Assembly: GCA_902762795.1 (NCBI GenBank)
Contig: CACWPM010000002.1
Location: 1-64,000, forward strand
Length of the DNA: 64,000 bases
Reading direction: 5' to 3'
Source: Fibrobacter succinogenes
Lineage (GTDB): Bacteria > Fibrobacterota > Fibrobacteria > Fibrobacterales > Fibrobacteraceae
Below are positions 17,849-25,480 of the stretch, piece by piece. The notes under the pieces are model-generated. The model did not search any database. It was not told the DNA's origin and saw nothing but the letters and a program-made list of their open reading frames with translations. Made by a program: the position numbers and the translations under genes. Position 1 is the first letter of the stretch, and each line of letters starts with the position of its first letter.

Positions 17849-17863
17849 GTTAGGAGGAAAAGG
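17849..17863 (+). other. Orphan SD-like box after lipoprotein 3
   Basis: GTTAGGAGGAAAAGG, identical over 15 bases to the box at 8637, with no gene after it. A small ATCCCTTTAGGGAAT inverted repeat lies just upstream (17826-17840). Confidence 0.7.
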
Positions 17864-17865
17864 AA

Positions 17866-17890
17866 GACGGGCTTCGGCCCGCCTTTCTTA
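17866..17890 (+). terminator. Cassette 3 terminator
   Basis: CGGGC pairs with GCCCG around TTCG, with further pairing beyond an A-C mismatch, then TTTCTT. Same design as the terminators at 8653 and 22706. Confidence 0.75.
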
Positions 17891-17995
17891 TTTTCGCTTA
17901 TTTTATATATATTGTCGAAATTAAGCGAAATTTCTAAAAATTTTATAAAATCTTTGAAATTTAAAAAAAAACAATAAATTTTTATTGTAAAACTA

Positions 17996-18024
17996 TTGAC
18001 TTTTTGAAATTTTAAGTTTATATT
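17996..18024 (+). promoter_or_regulatory. Cassette 4 promoter and conserved box
   Basis: TTGACT, 17 bases, TATATT, inside ATTGTAAAACTATTGACT. This is the A variant of the box, as in cassette 3, and the closest to consensus of the four. Confidence 0.82.
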
Positions 18025-18034
18025 GTATTTCGTA

Positions 18035-18078
18035 CAACGGCATGAACGTACAAAGTCGAGATGCTGTTCGTTGGGAGG
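18035..18078 (+). promoter_or_regulatory. Cassette 4 leader, weaker hairpin ending at the SD
   Basis: CAACG (18035-18039) plus AAC (18045-18047) can pair with GTTCGTTG (18066-18073) across a bulge. GCAT/ATGC is an alternative inner pairing. GGGAGG follows. The structure is less regular than in the other leaders. Confidence 0.45.
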
Positions 18079-18082
18079 AAAA

Positions 18083-18916
18083 ATGAAAGACGTGTTAGAA
18101 TACACGAGCTACCGCCAGTACATCGCGGATTATTATGCCGAAAAAAAAGCCAAGTCTGCGTTTACTTGGCAGGAATTTACGCGGGCTGCGGGTTTTTCAT
18201 CTCCGGTCTATCTTAAATATGTGAGTGAAGGCCGCTTCAATCTGAGTGAAGATGCTATGGTCCGAGTCGCTTCCGCGATGGGCCTCGTAAATTACGAACA
18301 GGAATATTTTTGCGAAATGGTCAGGTTTGACCATGCAAAAACGGATGCTGAAAAAAAGGCGTTTTTTAGCAAAATGCTGTCGATGGCCGATGCGCACAAG
18401 GCTAAAATCCTGGAAGGGGATTCTTTCCGTTATTTTGACAGCTGGAAAAATCCGGTGCTCCGAGAACTTGCTCCCGCGATGCCCGGTGCAAAGCCCTTGG
18501 CGCTTGCCAAAGCCTGCCGTCCAGAAATTACGGCTGCCGAAGTCAGTGAATCACTGGCTTTCCTTATCAAGGCGAACTTGCTGCAAAAAGACGAAAACGG
18601 AAATTACGTGCAAACTGAAAAATCCGTGACGACAGGGCCGATGGATGTGACTCCTGTGGCTGTCCGCGGGATGCATCGCCAGATGGGCGAGTTCGCGCTT
18701 GACGCTATCGAGGGCGTTCCCCAAGATAAACGACATTTTTCGGGCCTTACGCTTGGAATCACTCGCAAGGCGTACGAGGAAATTGTCCAAAAAATCGCCG
18801 CCTTCCGCAAAGAAATCATTGCCATTGCGACGCGTGAAGCTACAACGGATGAAGTCTATCGCCTGAATGTGCAGTTTTTCCCGATGACGAACAAGTGCGA
18901 TGGCAAAAAAGGTTAG
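18083..18916 (+). CDS. TIGR02147/DUF4423 regulator, cassette 4
   Basis: 277-residue paralogue, nearest to the cassette 3 copy, with the same recognition-like segment SSPVYLKYVSEGRFNLSED. The N-terminal half (EYTSYRQYIADYYAEKKAKSA) is also nearly the same as in cassette 2, which suggests exchange between copies. The ATG at 18083 follows GGGAGGAAAA; an upstream in-frame extension to 18023 would read through the promoter and leader and is not credible. The stop TAG again opens the TAGGAGG SD of the next gene. It probably controls the longest unit here: two lipoproteins and a small membrane peptide. Confidence 0.88.
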   Translation: MKDVLEYTSYRQYIADYYAEKKAKSAFTWQEFTRAAGFSSPVYLKYVSEGRFNLSEDAMVRVASAMGLVNYEQEYFCEMVRFDHAKTDAEKKAFFSKMLSMADAHKAKILEGDSFRYFDSWKNPVLRELAPAMPGAKPLALAKACRPEITAAEVSESLAFLIKANLLQKDENGNYVQTEKSVTTGPMDVTPVAVRGMHRQMGEFALDAIEGVPQDKRHFSGLTLGITRKAYEEIVQKIAAFRKEIIAIATREATTDEVYRLNVQFFPMTNKCDGKKG

Positions 18917-18925
18917 GAGGCGATT

Positions 18926-20641
18926 ATGAATTTCAATAAAATTATTCTGTTTGTCTCAATTCTTTTTGCCTTGACGTTTGTGGCGTGTTCGGATGTCGAT
19001 ACTTCGGGAGGCTCCACGGAAGAAACGGACGTGTATGCCTATGCTAGGCTGGCGGGGCATATCATGCTTGTTTCTTACGAGCAGTCTACGGATTCGGTGC
19101 TGATTTCGAGTACGCTTTGGAAAGGGTTCATGGTGAGGATGACCGAGCTGGATCCCGTGACTCTCGATACGACGGAAAATGTCTATTACAGTTCACTTAC
19201 GGATTCCTCGGGAATGTTCTCGTTCGACAGTGTTACGTTGAAAAGCCCCTATGTCATGTTGGAATTGTCTCCTTTAGGCGACGTGAATTGGTGGACTCAG
19301 GGAGAGGAATGGGATTGGTTTTATCGGTACCAGCCCAAACCCGTCCCGTATCGTGCGATTGTTGATTTGCGTGAAGTCAAGGATGTTTCTATCAACGTGA
19401 TGAGTTCCCTGGAAGCTTATCGCCTGCTCTATTTGGTGAGGCAAGGGATGAATTTCGATGCTGCCAAGCGGCAGGCCGACCGCGATGTGATGGATGCGTT
19501 CGGTTTTTATGACGCGCCGTTCTATTATGGAGGGCCTGTTAATTTCTTGAACGATGACGATATTGATGCCGTATATTTTGTAAGTATTTTTACAAGTATT
19601 TTTACCGCGTCCTCTGACAAGTGTATTAATTTGCAGGCGGTTGACGTTTTTGCAGTGAAGGGGTCTTTCGTCGACATCTCTGATTCTGCCAAGCAGGCTT
19701 GTAAAGAAGTCATGGGTCCTGCGCTTTGGTATGGGCGTGATGGTACGCTCGATGAAGAAAGTAAAATGTACGGCAATTTCCTTTCGAGTCTCTATGGGCT
19801 GGGCAAGTGCACGGATGAAAAGGAAGGAGATTCGTTGGAAATTGAATTTTTGGGTCCTGAATTGACCCTCAAGGTGAAATGCGAGTCAGGAGACTGGAAG
19901 CCGTCGGCTTTCCGGACGGTGCAGGAAGAAATTGAACGCTCGGAGGGAACCATGACCGACGAGCGCGACGGAAAGACGTACAAGACGGTCACCTATACCT
20001 TCAATGGGATAACCCAGACGTGGATGGCGGAGAACCTGACTTATAGTAATGAAACTATAACACCTGTTCTCGACAGCGCTGCCATTGAATTCTTAAAGTC
20101 GAGACTGGAATTTATGGCTACCCATGACCTCACCTGTAACATTGATGATGGTTGGCTCTGTACACTTGATTCGACATATTGGAATTCTTATGTCGAGTAC
20201 AAATGGTTCGAAGCGATGGGGCTGGATTCTTCCTCGGTGTCAATGGATAGCGGCATGGTTGACTTGGATATGATCGTTATCATGGTAGATTCTGTCGAAA
20301 AAACGAAGGGGTATTACCAGGGGCTGTGCCCGGATGGATGGAGACTTCCCAAAGTAGATGATTGGCAACAGTTGTTTAAGCAAGCCTACAGGTCTCAGGG
20401 AGGCCTCGTCGAAGGGAAAAGGGGGAACTGGGTAACGGGATCGTATTATTTGCCGTCAATCGGTTTCGGACCCATGACTACGGAAGATTTCGTCATCCGC
20501 TTGGAAAACTCGGATGGTGATCCTGATTTTGGGACGCAGTTATACGGCTGTAGGTTTTCTTATAACTTAAAATATGTCTGGGATAAGACTACGATGTTGG
20601 ATATGAACACGAGAATGTCTGTCCGCTGCATCAAGAATTAG
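18926..20641 (+). CDS. FISUMP lipoprotein, cassette 4
   Basis: 571 residues, lipobox TFVAC (Cys21). More diverged than the other copies: the beta domain (TELDPVTLDTTENVYY, KSPYVMLEL) is followed by a Trp-rich loop, and the middle region replaces the GIY-DLGPFE motif with AFGFYDAPFYYGG. The Cys-bearing stretch LGKCTDEKEGD remains. The FISUMP domain runs from about 340 (ERDGKTYKTVTY, TWMAENLTY, YKWFEAMG, GLCPDGWRLPKVDDW, VRCIKN). SD is TAGGAGGCGATTATG. No terminator follows; GTTTGGAGG comes 3 bases after the stop and serves the small gene at 20659. Confidence 0.86.
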   Translation: MNFNKIILFVSILFALTFVACSDVDTSGGSTEETDVYAYARLAGHIMLVSYEQSTDSVLISSTLWKGFMVRMTELDPVTLDTTENVYYSSLTDSSGMFSFDSVTLKSPYVMLELSPLGDVNWWTQGEEWDWFYRYQPKPVPYRAIVDLREVKDVSINVMSSLEAYRLLYLVRQGMNFDAAKRQADRDVMDAFGFYDAPFYYGGPVNFLNDDDIDAVYFVSIFTSIFTASSDKCINLQAVDVFAVKGSFVDISDSAKQACKEVMGPALWYGRDGTLDEESKMYGNFLSSLYGLGKCTDEKEGDSLEIEFLGPELTLKVKCESGDWKPSAFRTVQEEIERSEGTMTDERDGKTYKTVTYTFNGITQTWMAENLTYSNETITPVLDSAAIEFLKSRLEFMATHDLTCNIDDGWLCTLDSTYWNSYVEYKWFEAMGLDSSSVSMDSGMVDLDMIVIMVDSVEKTKGYYQGLCPDGWRLPKVDDWQQLFKQAYRSQGGLVEGKRGNWVTGSYYLPSIGFGPMTTEDFVIRLENSDGDPDFGTQLYGCRFSYNLKYVWDKTTMLDMNTRMSVRCIKN

Positions 20642-20658
20642 AACGTTTGGAGGATTGT

Positions 20659-20808
20659 ATGGATTCTAGAAAAATGATCGTGATTCAGGTGGCAATTTCC
20701 TTGATTGTAGTTTGTTCTTACTATGTGGCTGGAGTTACGATGGACGGAAACGTTATCCAAAAATTGCAAGGGCTGAATGAAATGTGGGGATTGGTATGGA
20801 TTGCTTAA
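20659..20808 (+). CDS. Small single-pass membrane peptide (49 aa)
   Basis: Open frame of 49 codons starting with MDSRKMIVIQVAISLIV: a basic N-terminus, one hydrophobic helix at about residues 6-26, then a short soluble tail rich in Asn, Gln and Leu. GTTTGGAGG with 7-base spacing gives it one of the better SD sequences in the region. It begins 17 bases after the stop of lipoprotein 4 and overlaps the start of lipoprotein 5 by 13 bases in another frame, so translation of lipoprotein 5 is probably coupled to it. No family recognised. It could be a leader-type coupler or a functional small protein. Confidence 0.6.
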   Translation: MDSRKMIVIQVAISLIVVCSYYVAGVTMDGNVIQKLQGLNEMWGLVWIA

Positions 20809-22646
20809 AGATTGCCTTAGTCGCATGGATGACAATCGCATTTTCGGCATGTTCTGTCGAAGCTCCAGGATCGGTTTCGGGAGGTTCCTCGGAAGAATCA
20901 GACGTTTATGCATTGGCCGGGCAGGCGGGAAACCTTTCTCCTCGCTTGTTGAAATTGAAAGATCAAATTGAAGTTGAAAATCAGTTTTCTGTTAAGAAAG
21001 GAAGCATTGTAAAACTGATTGAACTGGATTCCGTTTCGTTTACCATAACGGAGCGTTATTTTGTCGATACTGTTTTTAATGACGAAGGAAATTTTGCCTT
21101 TAATAATCTTTCGCTCAGTAGTCCGTACGTGTTGGTCTTTGTGCTGGATTCCTGTTATCGCGAAGATTGCAGTGAAAATGGAATCTTATACGATTACACA
21201 AATCGAATTCGCGATAAGGAAGATAGTGCCAAGTATTCAAGAATGTTGAGTGCGGTTGTGGACTTGCGCGAATTCAAATCAAAAAGTATTAGCGTGAATG
21301 TGCTGACCGATCTCAAGGTGCCCATACTGTTGGAACTTGTCGCATCGGGAATCCCTTTTGCTACAGCGAATACGCAGGCAGAAAAACAGGTGCTTGAAAG
21401 TTATGGCGTTTATGAAGATTTGAGCTGCTTTGAATGCCTGGATGATGCAAACTCGGAACTTGCTTTTGTAAGGCAACTGGTGCAAGAGTATTATACTTTG
21501 AACCCGAATGCCTTGTATAATATGAATGAATTGAAATTGACGATTGAAGCTTATTGGAATACAGCTCCAGACATATTTGCCTTTGATGGGAAAAAAATGG
21601 AAACCCTGTATAGGAATTCAAAAAAGATGTTGGAATACAAGCTGGGTTATTGGGCGCATCGCTTGGGTTACGGACCATGTACGGATCAAAATGAAGGTGA
21701 AACGTTTATCCTTGGTATTTCGGGCGATGATGAATCGAGTGCTTTGTGTCGTTCCGGTAAATGGTTGCCTGGACATAAAAAAATGGACTTTGTGCGTGAT
21801 TCCATAGTCGATCGTCGCGATGGGAAATCGTACAAAACGGTGACTTATAAAATTGGTGGAATAACCCAGACGTGGATGGCCGATGATTTGAATTATACGG
21901 GTACTCTTTCTGCTACGGGAGATTCTCTAAAAACAGATTTACGAGAACACTCATCTTGTTATTACGAGAAAGATTCTTTATGTGAAGTCAGTAGCCGCGA
22001 GTATCGATGGGATGCAGCGATGAATCTTGACGAGAAATCGATAAGGTATCTCAGTGTGAAGCCGTTGGCCAGTGATACGACTTATTTACCGGAAATATGC
22101 GTGAATGCCCATATGATTATGGAGGAGCATCCCGTTTTCTGTGCGGGGCCCGGTGATGATTGCGTGGCGAACTTATGGAACCATGATTATGGTGGTGGAT
22201 ATTGCATAGATATTGTTGATTCAAATGGTGGAATTGACAATTGGACTTGGAATTATACGGAACTTATGCCCGAGTTCAAATCTGATTCATATCAAGGCAT
22301 TTGCCCTGAGGGCTGGCGCATCCCCAACAAGAGGGATTGGAAAACTCTTGTCCACTTTGTTATGGAAGAGTACGGTATTGATTCTTCCAGGGTAGGGACT
22401 ATTCTTGCCGATGATTATGCTTCTGGCTTTGGAATGAAAAATAATTTGTATGTTGCCGATATAGACAAAAATTGGATTTTTGTTAATTCTCTACACTCCT
22501 ATATTGCGGTTCCTGATTTTCAGATTGATCGTAATGCTGGAGCCAGTGGAGTTCAAATAAATGATCGTGATTATTATACTTACAGGTCCGCTGAAAATTA
22601 TAATTACGTCTTTTATCGATATGTTGTCCGTTGCATCAAAAGGTAA
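20796..22646 (+). CDS. FISUMP lipoprotein 5, without its own regulator
   Basis: 616 residues, lipobox FSAC with Cys19. I chose the ATG at 20796 because it puts a normal short signal peptide before the lipobox; a GTG at 20784 in the same frame adds only four residues. Beta domain IELDSVSFTITERYFVDTV and SSPYVLVFVL, middle region ESYGVYEDLSCFE (Cys replaces Gly/Pro), Cys pair GYGPCTDQNEGE and ALCRSGKW. FISUMP domain from about 336 (RRDGKSYKTVTY, TWMADDLNY, CEVSSREYRWDAAMN, GICPEGWRIPNKRDW, VRCIKR). It lacks a regulator and cassette promoter, so it is probably read from the cassette 4 promoter. Confidence 0.86.
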   Translation: MDCLKIALVAWMTIAFSACSVEAPGSVSGGSSEESDVYALAGQAGNLSPRLLKLKDQIEVENQFSVKKGSIVKLIELDSVSFTITERYFVDTVFNDEGNFAFNNLSLSSPYVLVFVLDSCYREDCSENGILYDYTNRIRDKEDSAKYSRMLSAVVDLREFKSKSISVNVLTDLKVPILLELVASGIPFATANTQAEKQVLESYGVYEDLSCFECLDDANSELAFVRQLVQEYYTLNPNALYNMNELKLTIEAYWNTAPDIFAFDGKKMETLYRNSKKMLEYKLGYWAHRLGYGPCTDQNEGETFILGISGDDESSALCRSGKWLPGHKKMDFVRDSIVDRRDGKSYKTVTYKIGGITQTWMADDLNYTGTLSATGDSLKTDLREHSSCYYEKDSLCEVSSREYRWDAAMNLDEKSIRYLSVKPLASDTTYLPEICVNAHMIMEEHPVFCAGPGDDCVANLWNHDYGGGYCIDIVDSNGGIDNWTWNYTELMPEFKSDSYQGICPEGWRIPNKRDWKTLVHFVMEEYGIDSSRVGTILADDYASGFGMKNNLYVADIDKNWIFVNSLHSYIAVPDFQIDRNAGASGVQINDRDYYTYRSAENYNYVFYRYVVRCIKR

Positions 22647-22674
22647 AATGTTCTAAATGATTTGTGGAAATTCC

Positions 22675-22705
22675 GTTAGGAGGAAAAAACGGTAGGAGGA
22701 AAAGG
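22675..22705 (+). other. Two orphan SD-like boxes after lipoprotein 5
   Basis: GTTAGGAGGAAAAAACGG (22675-22692) and GGTAGGAGGAAAAGG (22691-22705) follow each other with no gene between them. It looks like a duplicated version of the single box seen after the other lipoprotein genes. Confidence 0.7.
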
Positions 22706-22735
22706 GGAGACGGGCTTCGGTCCGTCTCCTTTTTT
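22706..22735 (+). terminator. Terminator of the cassette 4 / lipoprotein 5 unit
   Basis: GGAGACGGGC pairs with GTCCGTCTCC, ten pairs with one G-U, around TTCG, then six T. The strongest terminator in the window. Confidence 0.92.
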
Positions 22736-22778
22736 ATATCTTTTAAGCGTTGTCTATGGAGGCAAAAAAGGATTTGTT

Positions 22779-23534
22779 ATGAAACCAGGGAAGACTGAAC
22801 TCCGTCTGAATGCAGAAATCGAAAAGCGTGGTGCACTTTTTGCGGTGCTCCTGGATCCGGATACTTCGGACGAGGCCGCCTTTGTCAAGGCGGGTTCCTT
22901 GGCTGCTGAAAACGGTGCCGATTTGCTCTTGGTGGGCGGTTCTTATCTTGGCAATTTTACACTCCCGAAGCAGGTAGCGGCTCTCAAGTCCGCTGTCGAT
23001 TTGCCGGTAATTCTTTTTCCGGGTGGCGCTTCGCAGGTGGTTCCCGGTTTTGACGCAATGCTTTTCATGACGCTTGTAAGCGGTCGCAATCCGAATTACC
23101 TCATCGATGAACAGGTGCGTGGAGGCGCGCTCGTGCGTGCGCTCAACATGGAAGCTATCCCGACGGCGTACCAGCTCATCAACAGCGGCAAGCGTACGAC
23201 GGTCGAATACATCAGTGGTACGATGCCGGTGCCATCGAACAAGCCGAAACTCAGCATGGTGAACTCCATCGCCGCAGAACTCATGGGAATGCGCTACGTT
23301 TATCTCGAAGCGGGCAGCGGTGCCGAAGAACCGGTGCCGGTCGAGCACATCGCTTACACACGCAAGGCGACCGAGATGACTATCATTACGGGCGGTGGCA
23401 TCAAGGATCCGCAGACTGCTGCTGTCCGTGTGGCTGCGGGCGCACAGATTATCGTGACCGGGACGCTTTGGGAAAAGGTCAACGACCCGGCGCTTCTCAA
23501 GGAATTCGCGGCTGCAATCCACGTGAAAGGCTAA
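22779..23534 (+). CDS. Geranylgeranylglyceryl phosphate synthase family protein (group II)
   Basis: TIM-barrel prenyltransferase that joins an isoprenoid diphosphate to glycerol 1-phosphate; the family covers archaeal GGGP synthase, Bacillus PcrB and the Bacteroidetes group. Visible motifs are VLLDPDTSDE at the N-terminus, GADLLLVGGSYL, ILFPGGASQV, the phosphate-binding YLEAGSGAEEPVP and ITGGGIKDPQ, and VTGTLWEK near the end. 251 residues is normal. There are no obvious lipid-synthesis neighbours, so the product's fate is open. ATG at 22779; a clear SD is not seen. The 248 bases after it show no gene. Confidence 0.9.
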   Translation: MKPGKTELRLNAEIEKRGALFAVLLDPDTSDEAAFVKAGSLAAENGADLLLVGGSYLGNFTLPKQVAALKSAVDLPVILFPGGASQVVPGFDAMLFMTLVSGRNPNYLIDEQVRGGALVRALNMEAIPTAYQLINSGKRTTVEYISGTMPVPSNKPKLSMVNSIAAELMGMRYVYLEAGSGAEEPVPVEHIAYTRKATEMTIITGGGIKDPQTAAVRVAAGAQIIVTGTLWEKVNDPALLKEFAAAIHVKG

Positions 23535-23782
23535 AAGCTTCGCGTTAGTGCTTTGCAAAGTTCCTCATGCACGCTTGGTACGTTACTTCGCTTTGCTCTT
23601 TTTTATGAGACGATTCTAAAGCATCCAGTTCTTATAGAAAACATGTAATCGATCAAAAAAAATTATGAATCTTATCGAAAGAAAGTATTAGTCAAAATGG
23701 CTAATTCCATCTAAATTTGTGCCCGAAAAAAAAGAGCTCTTGAAAATTCATTGTTAAAAACAATCTTAAGGAGATTGAATAT

Positions 23783-24307
23783 ATGAAGTTCAAGTTCACT
23801 GCTGTAGCGGCGTTTGCCATTGGGGGCATCGCATTTACGGCGTGCGAAAAAGTCGAAAACTGTCACTATGATGAAGCTGCGAAGACGCTCAAATGCCAAG
23901 GACAGACCTATTCTACTGTTGAAACGGGCGGTCGAGTCTGGATGGCAGAAAACGCGAACCTCGTGAATTTTGATTCCAGTTATTGCTACGGCGATAATCT
24001 CGACAATTGCAAAAAGTATGGACGTCTCTACGACTGGAAATCCGCGAAGGATGCTTGCCCAGTGGGCTGGGAATTACCGAAACAGGCGGATTTCGAAAAG
24101 GCCGATTTCAAGTTGCTCAACATTGGCAAGGACGGTTTCCGCTATTACGACGGCAAGTACGCCGATGAAAACGTGAGCGCCAGTTTCTGGACTGCCGATG
24201 CTTTCGACGATTCCCGTGCTGTCATGGTGCGTGTTCAGGATAATGTAGCTTACGAACATTACAACAAGAGTATCGCCGCATCCGTCCGCTGCGTCAAGGC
24301 AAAATAG
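23783..24307 (+). CDS. Small FISUMP-domain lipoprotein
   Basis: 174 residues: a signal peptide with lipobox AFTAC (Cys21) and then essentially only the FISUMP domain (CQGQTYSTVETGGRVWMAEN, CYGDNLDNCKKYGRLYDW, ACPVGWELPKQADF, VRCVKA). It lacks the beta, middle and CTE/CRS parts of the cassette lipoproteins. AAGGAG precedes the ATG by 10 bases. No regulator gene and no cassette box are nearby; a small TTGTTAAAAACAAT inverted repeat lies upstream (about 23751-23764). Codon use resembles the housekeeping genes more than the cassette lipoproteins. It may represent the minimal form of the family. Confidence 0.88.
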   Translation: MKFKFTAVAAFAIGGIAFTACEKVENCHYDEAAKTLKCQGQTYSTVETGGRVWMAENANLVNFDSSYCYGDNLDNCKKYGRLYDWKSAKDACPVGWELPKQADFEKADFKLLNIGKDGFRYYDGKYADENVSASFWTADAFDDSRAVMVRVQDNVAYEHYNKSIAASVRCVKAK

Positions 24308-24525
24308 TCTAAGCTTTGTCTTGGCTCACGTCATCCTCGACCCCGTCATCCTCGAAGCCCGTCATTCTCGACCGAAGGGAGGGAAACCATAATTTCTTGT
24401 TTTGCTCTTGCGTAGGGGAACCATAATTTCTTGTATCTACGTTTGGGAGGAAAACCATAATTTCCCGCATTTACTTTTGACGGGCTCCTCCCTATACAAT
24501 CCTCTTAGCTGAATCATAACAAAAG
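24308..24525. repeat. Intergenic region with triple GGAAACCATAATTTC repeats
   Basis: No gene. Three copies of an imperfect word around AACCATAATTTC lie at about 24381-24399, 24416-24433 and 24446-24467, each preceded by a purine-rich GGGAGG-like stretch. Before them, degenerate GTCATCCTCGA words (24330-24375) recall the REP-like family. Confidence 0.55.
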
Positions 24526-24560
24526 GGTCTTGCAGTCTAATCGCTGCAAGGCCTTTTTTT
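24526..24560 (+). terminator. Intrinsic terminator
   Basis: GGTCTTGCAG pairs with CTGCAAGGCC, ten pairs with one T-G, around an 8-base loop, followed by seven T. It probably ends the transcript of the small FISUMP gene. Confidence 0.88.
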
Positions 24561-24659
24561 GCATATGGGAGAAGTCCTTTGAATTGTTTAGATTTTTGAC
24601 AACATTTTATTTATATTTATTAGTATAGATAAGTTGTATTCTGTTTGGAGGAGTGTAAT

Positions 24660-25480
24660 ATGAAGAATATTCTGATTTTTTGTTATTTTTGACTTCTTAT
24701 GCTGCCGCGAATACTTGTACGGAGGCGTATTTCAAAGCGACAAGTTTTAGCTATTATCCTGTTGAGGAAGATCCTCAAATAGATTCCGTTTATGAAAAAG
24801 TTAATTTAGGTAAAGATCATAATTATGAAAATGTACGCAAGTATTATTATCGCAATAAAATAGCTGAACGATTTGTGTCCGTATATATCGGTGATGTTGT
24901 CGATACGACTACTTGTAATGCTTATTACTCTTTAGATGAAAAAGTTCTTTCAAAAAAGGGGGGCGAAATTCTTTTTTCCGATTCTTCTTATAAAGATACT
25001 TTGATTTTTGTTGAAAAACAATATAAAGATGGCCTATTTAGTGTGGATAAAGTAACTAAAAAAGCTAAGAACTATACATCTCAATGGGTGCGTTCTTACT
25101 CGTCTGGTGCTTTAAATGGTGAGTACTATAGCGAGATGGTTCTTAGAAATGATTCCGTTGTATTTATGGAGATAAATCATTATAATACAGACCATCCTAC
25201 AACTAGATATTCTTATATAGTTGGAAATTCTAATGATGATTACGAATGTGAAAATTATAATGACGGCAAAGATACCTCAGATTACAAGTATGTTTATAAA
25301 AAACTAGATAATGGTTTTGTATTTGAAGAAAAAAATGGGGATATACATTATAGACAGATTTTTATGCTTTTTCATCCATATGACGAAATTACGGCCATTA
25401 AAAAACGTCGCCCAGTGACTAAGCATTCTGCGAAAGCTCGTTATTTCGATCTTCTGGGCCGTTATAAATATATTCGTTGA
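24660..25480 (+). pseudogene. Exported protein of unknown function with an apparent N-terminal frameshift
   Basis: A good SD (GGAGGAG) precedes the ATG at 24660, but that frame stops after 10 codons (MKNILIFCYF). The long frame, open to 25480, has no ATG and begins with a TTG at 24680 within what should be the signal peptide. One extra T in the T6 tract (24676-24681) or the T5 tract (24686-24690) would join them into MKNILIF..LTSYAAANTC, a normal signal peptide. The mature part (about 255 residues) is rich in Tyr, Asn and Asp and unrecognised. It ends in RYFDLLGRYKYIR, which looks like a short remnant of a sorting-domain motif. Either phase variation, a recent mutation or a sequence error. 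Confidence 0.6.

Noticed and set aside
20784-20795. GTG start for lipoprotein 5
   Set aside because: The ATG at 20796 gives a normal signal peptide and lipobox; the GTG adds four residues and has no SD of its own.
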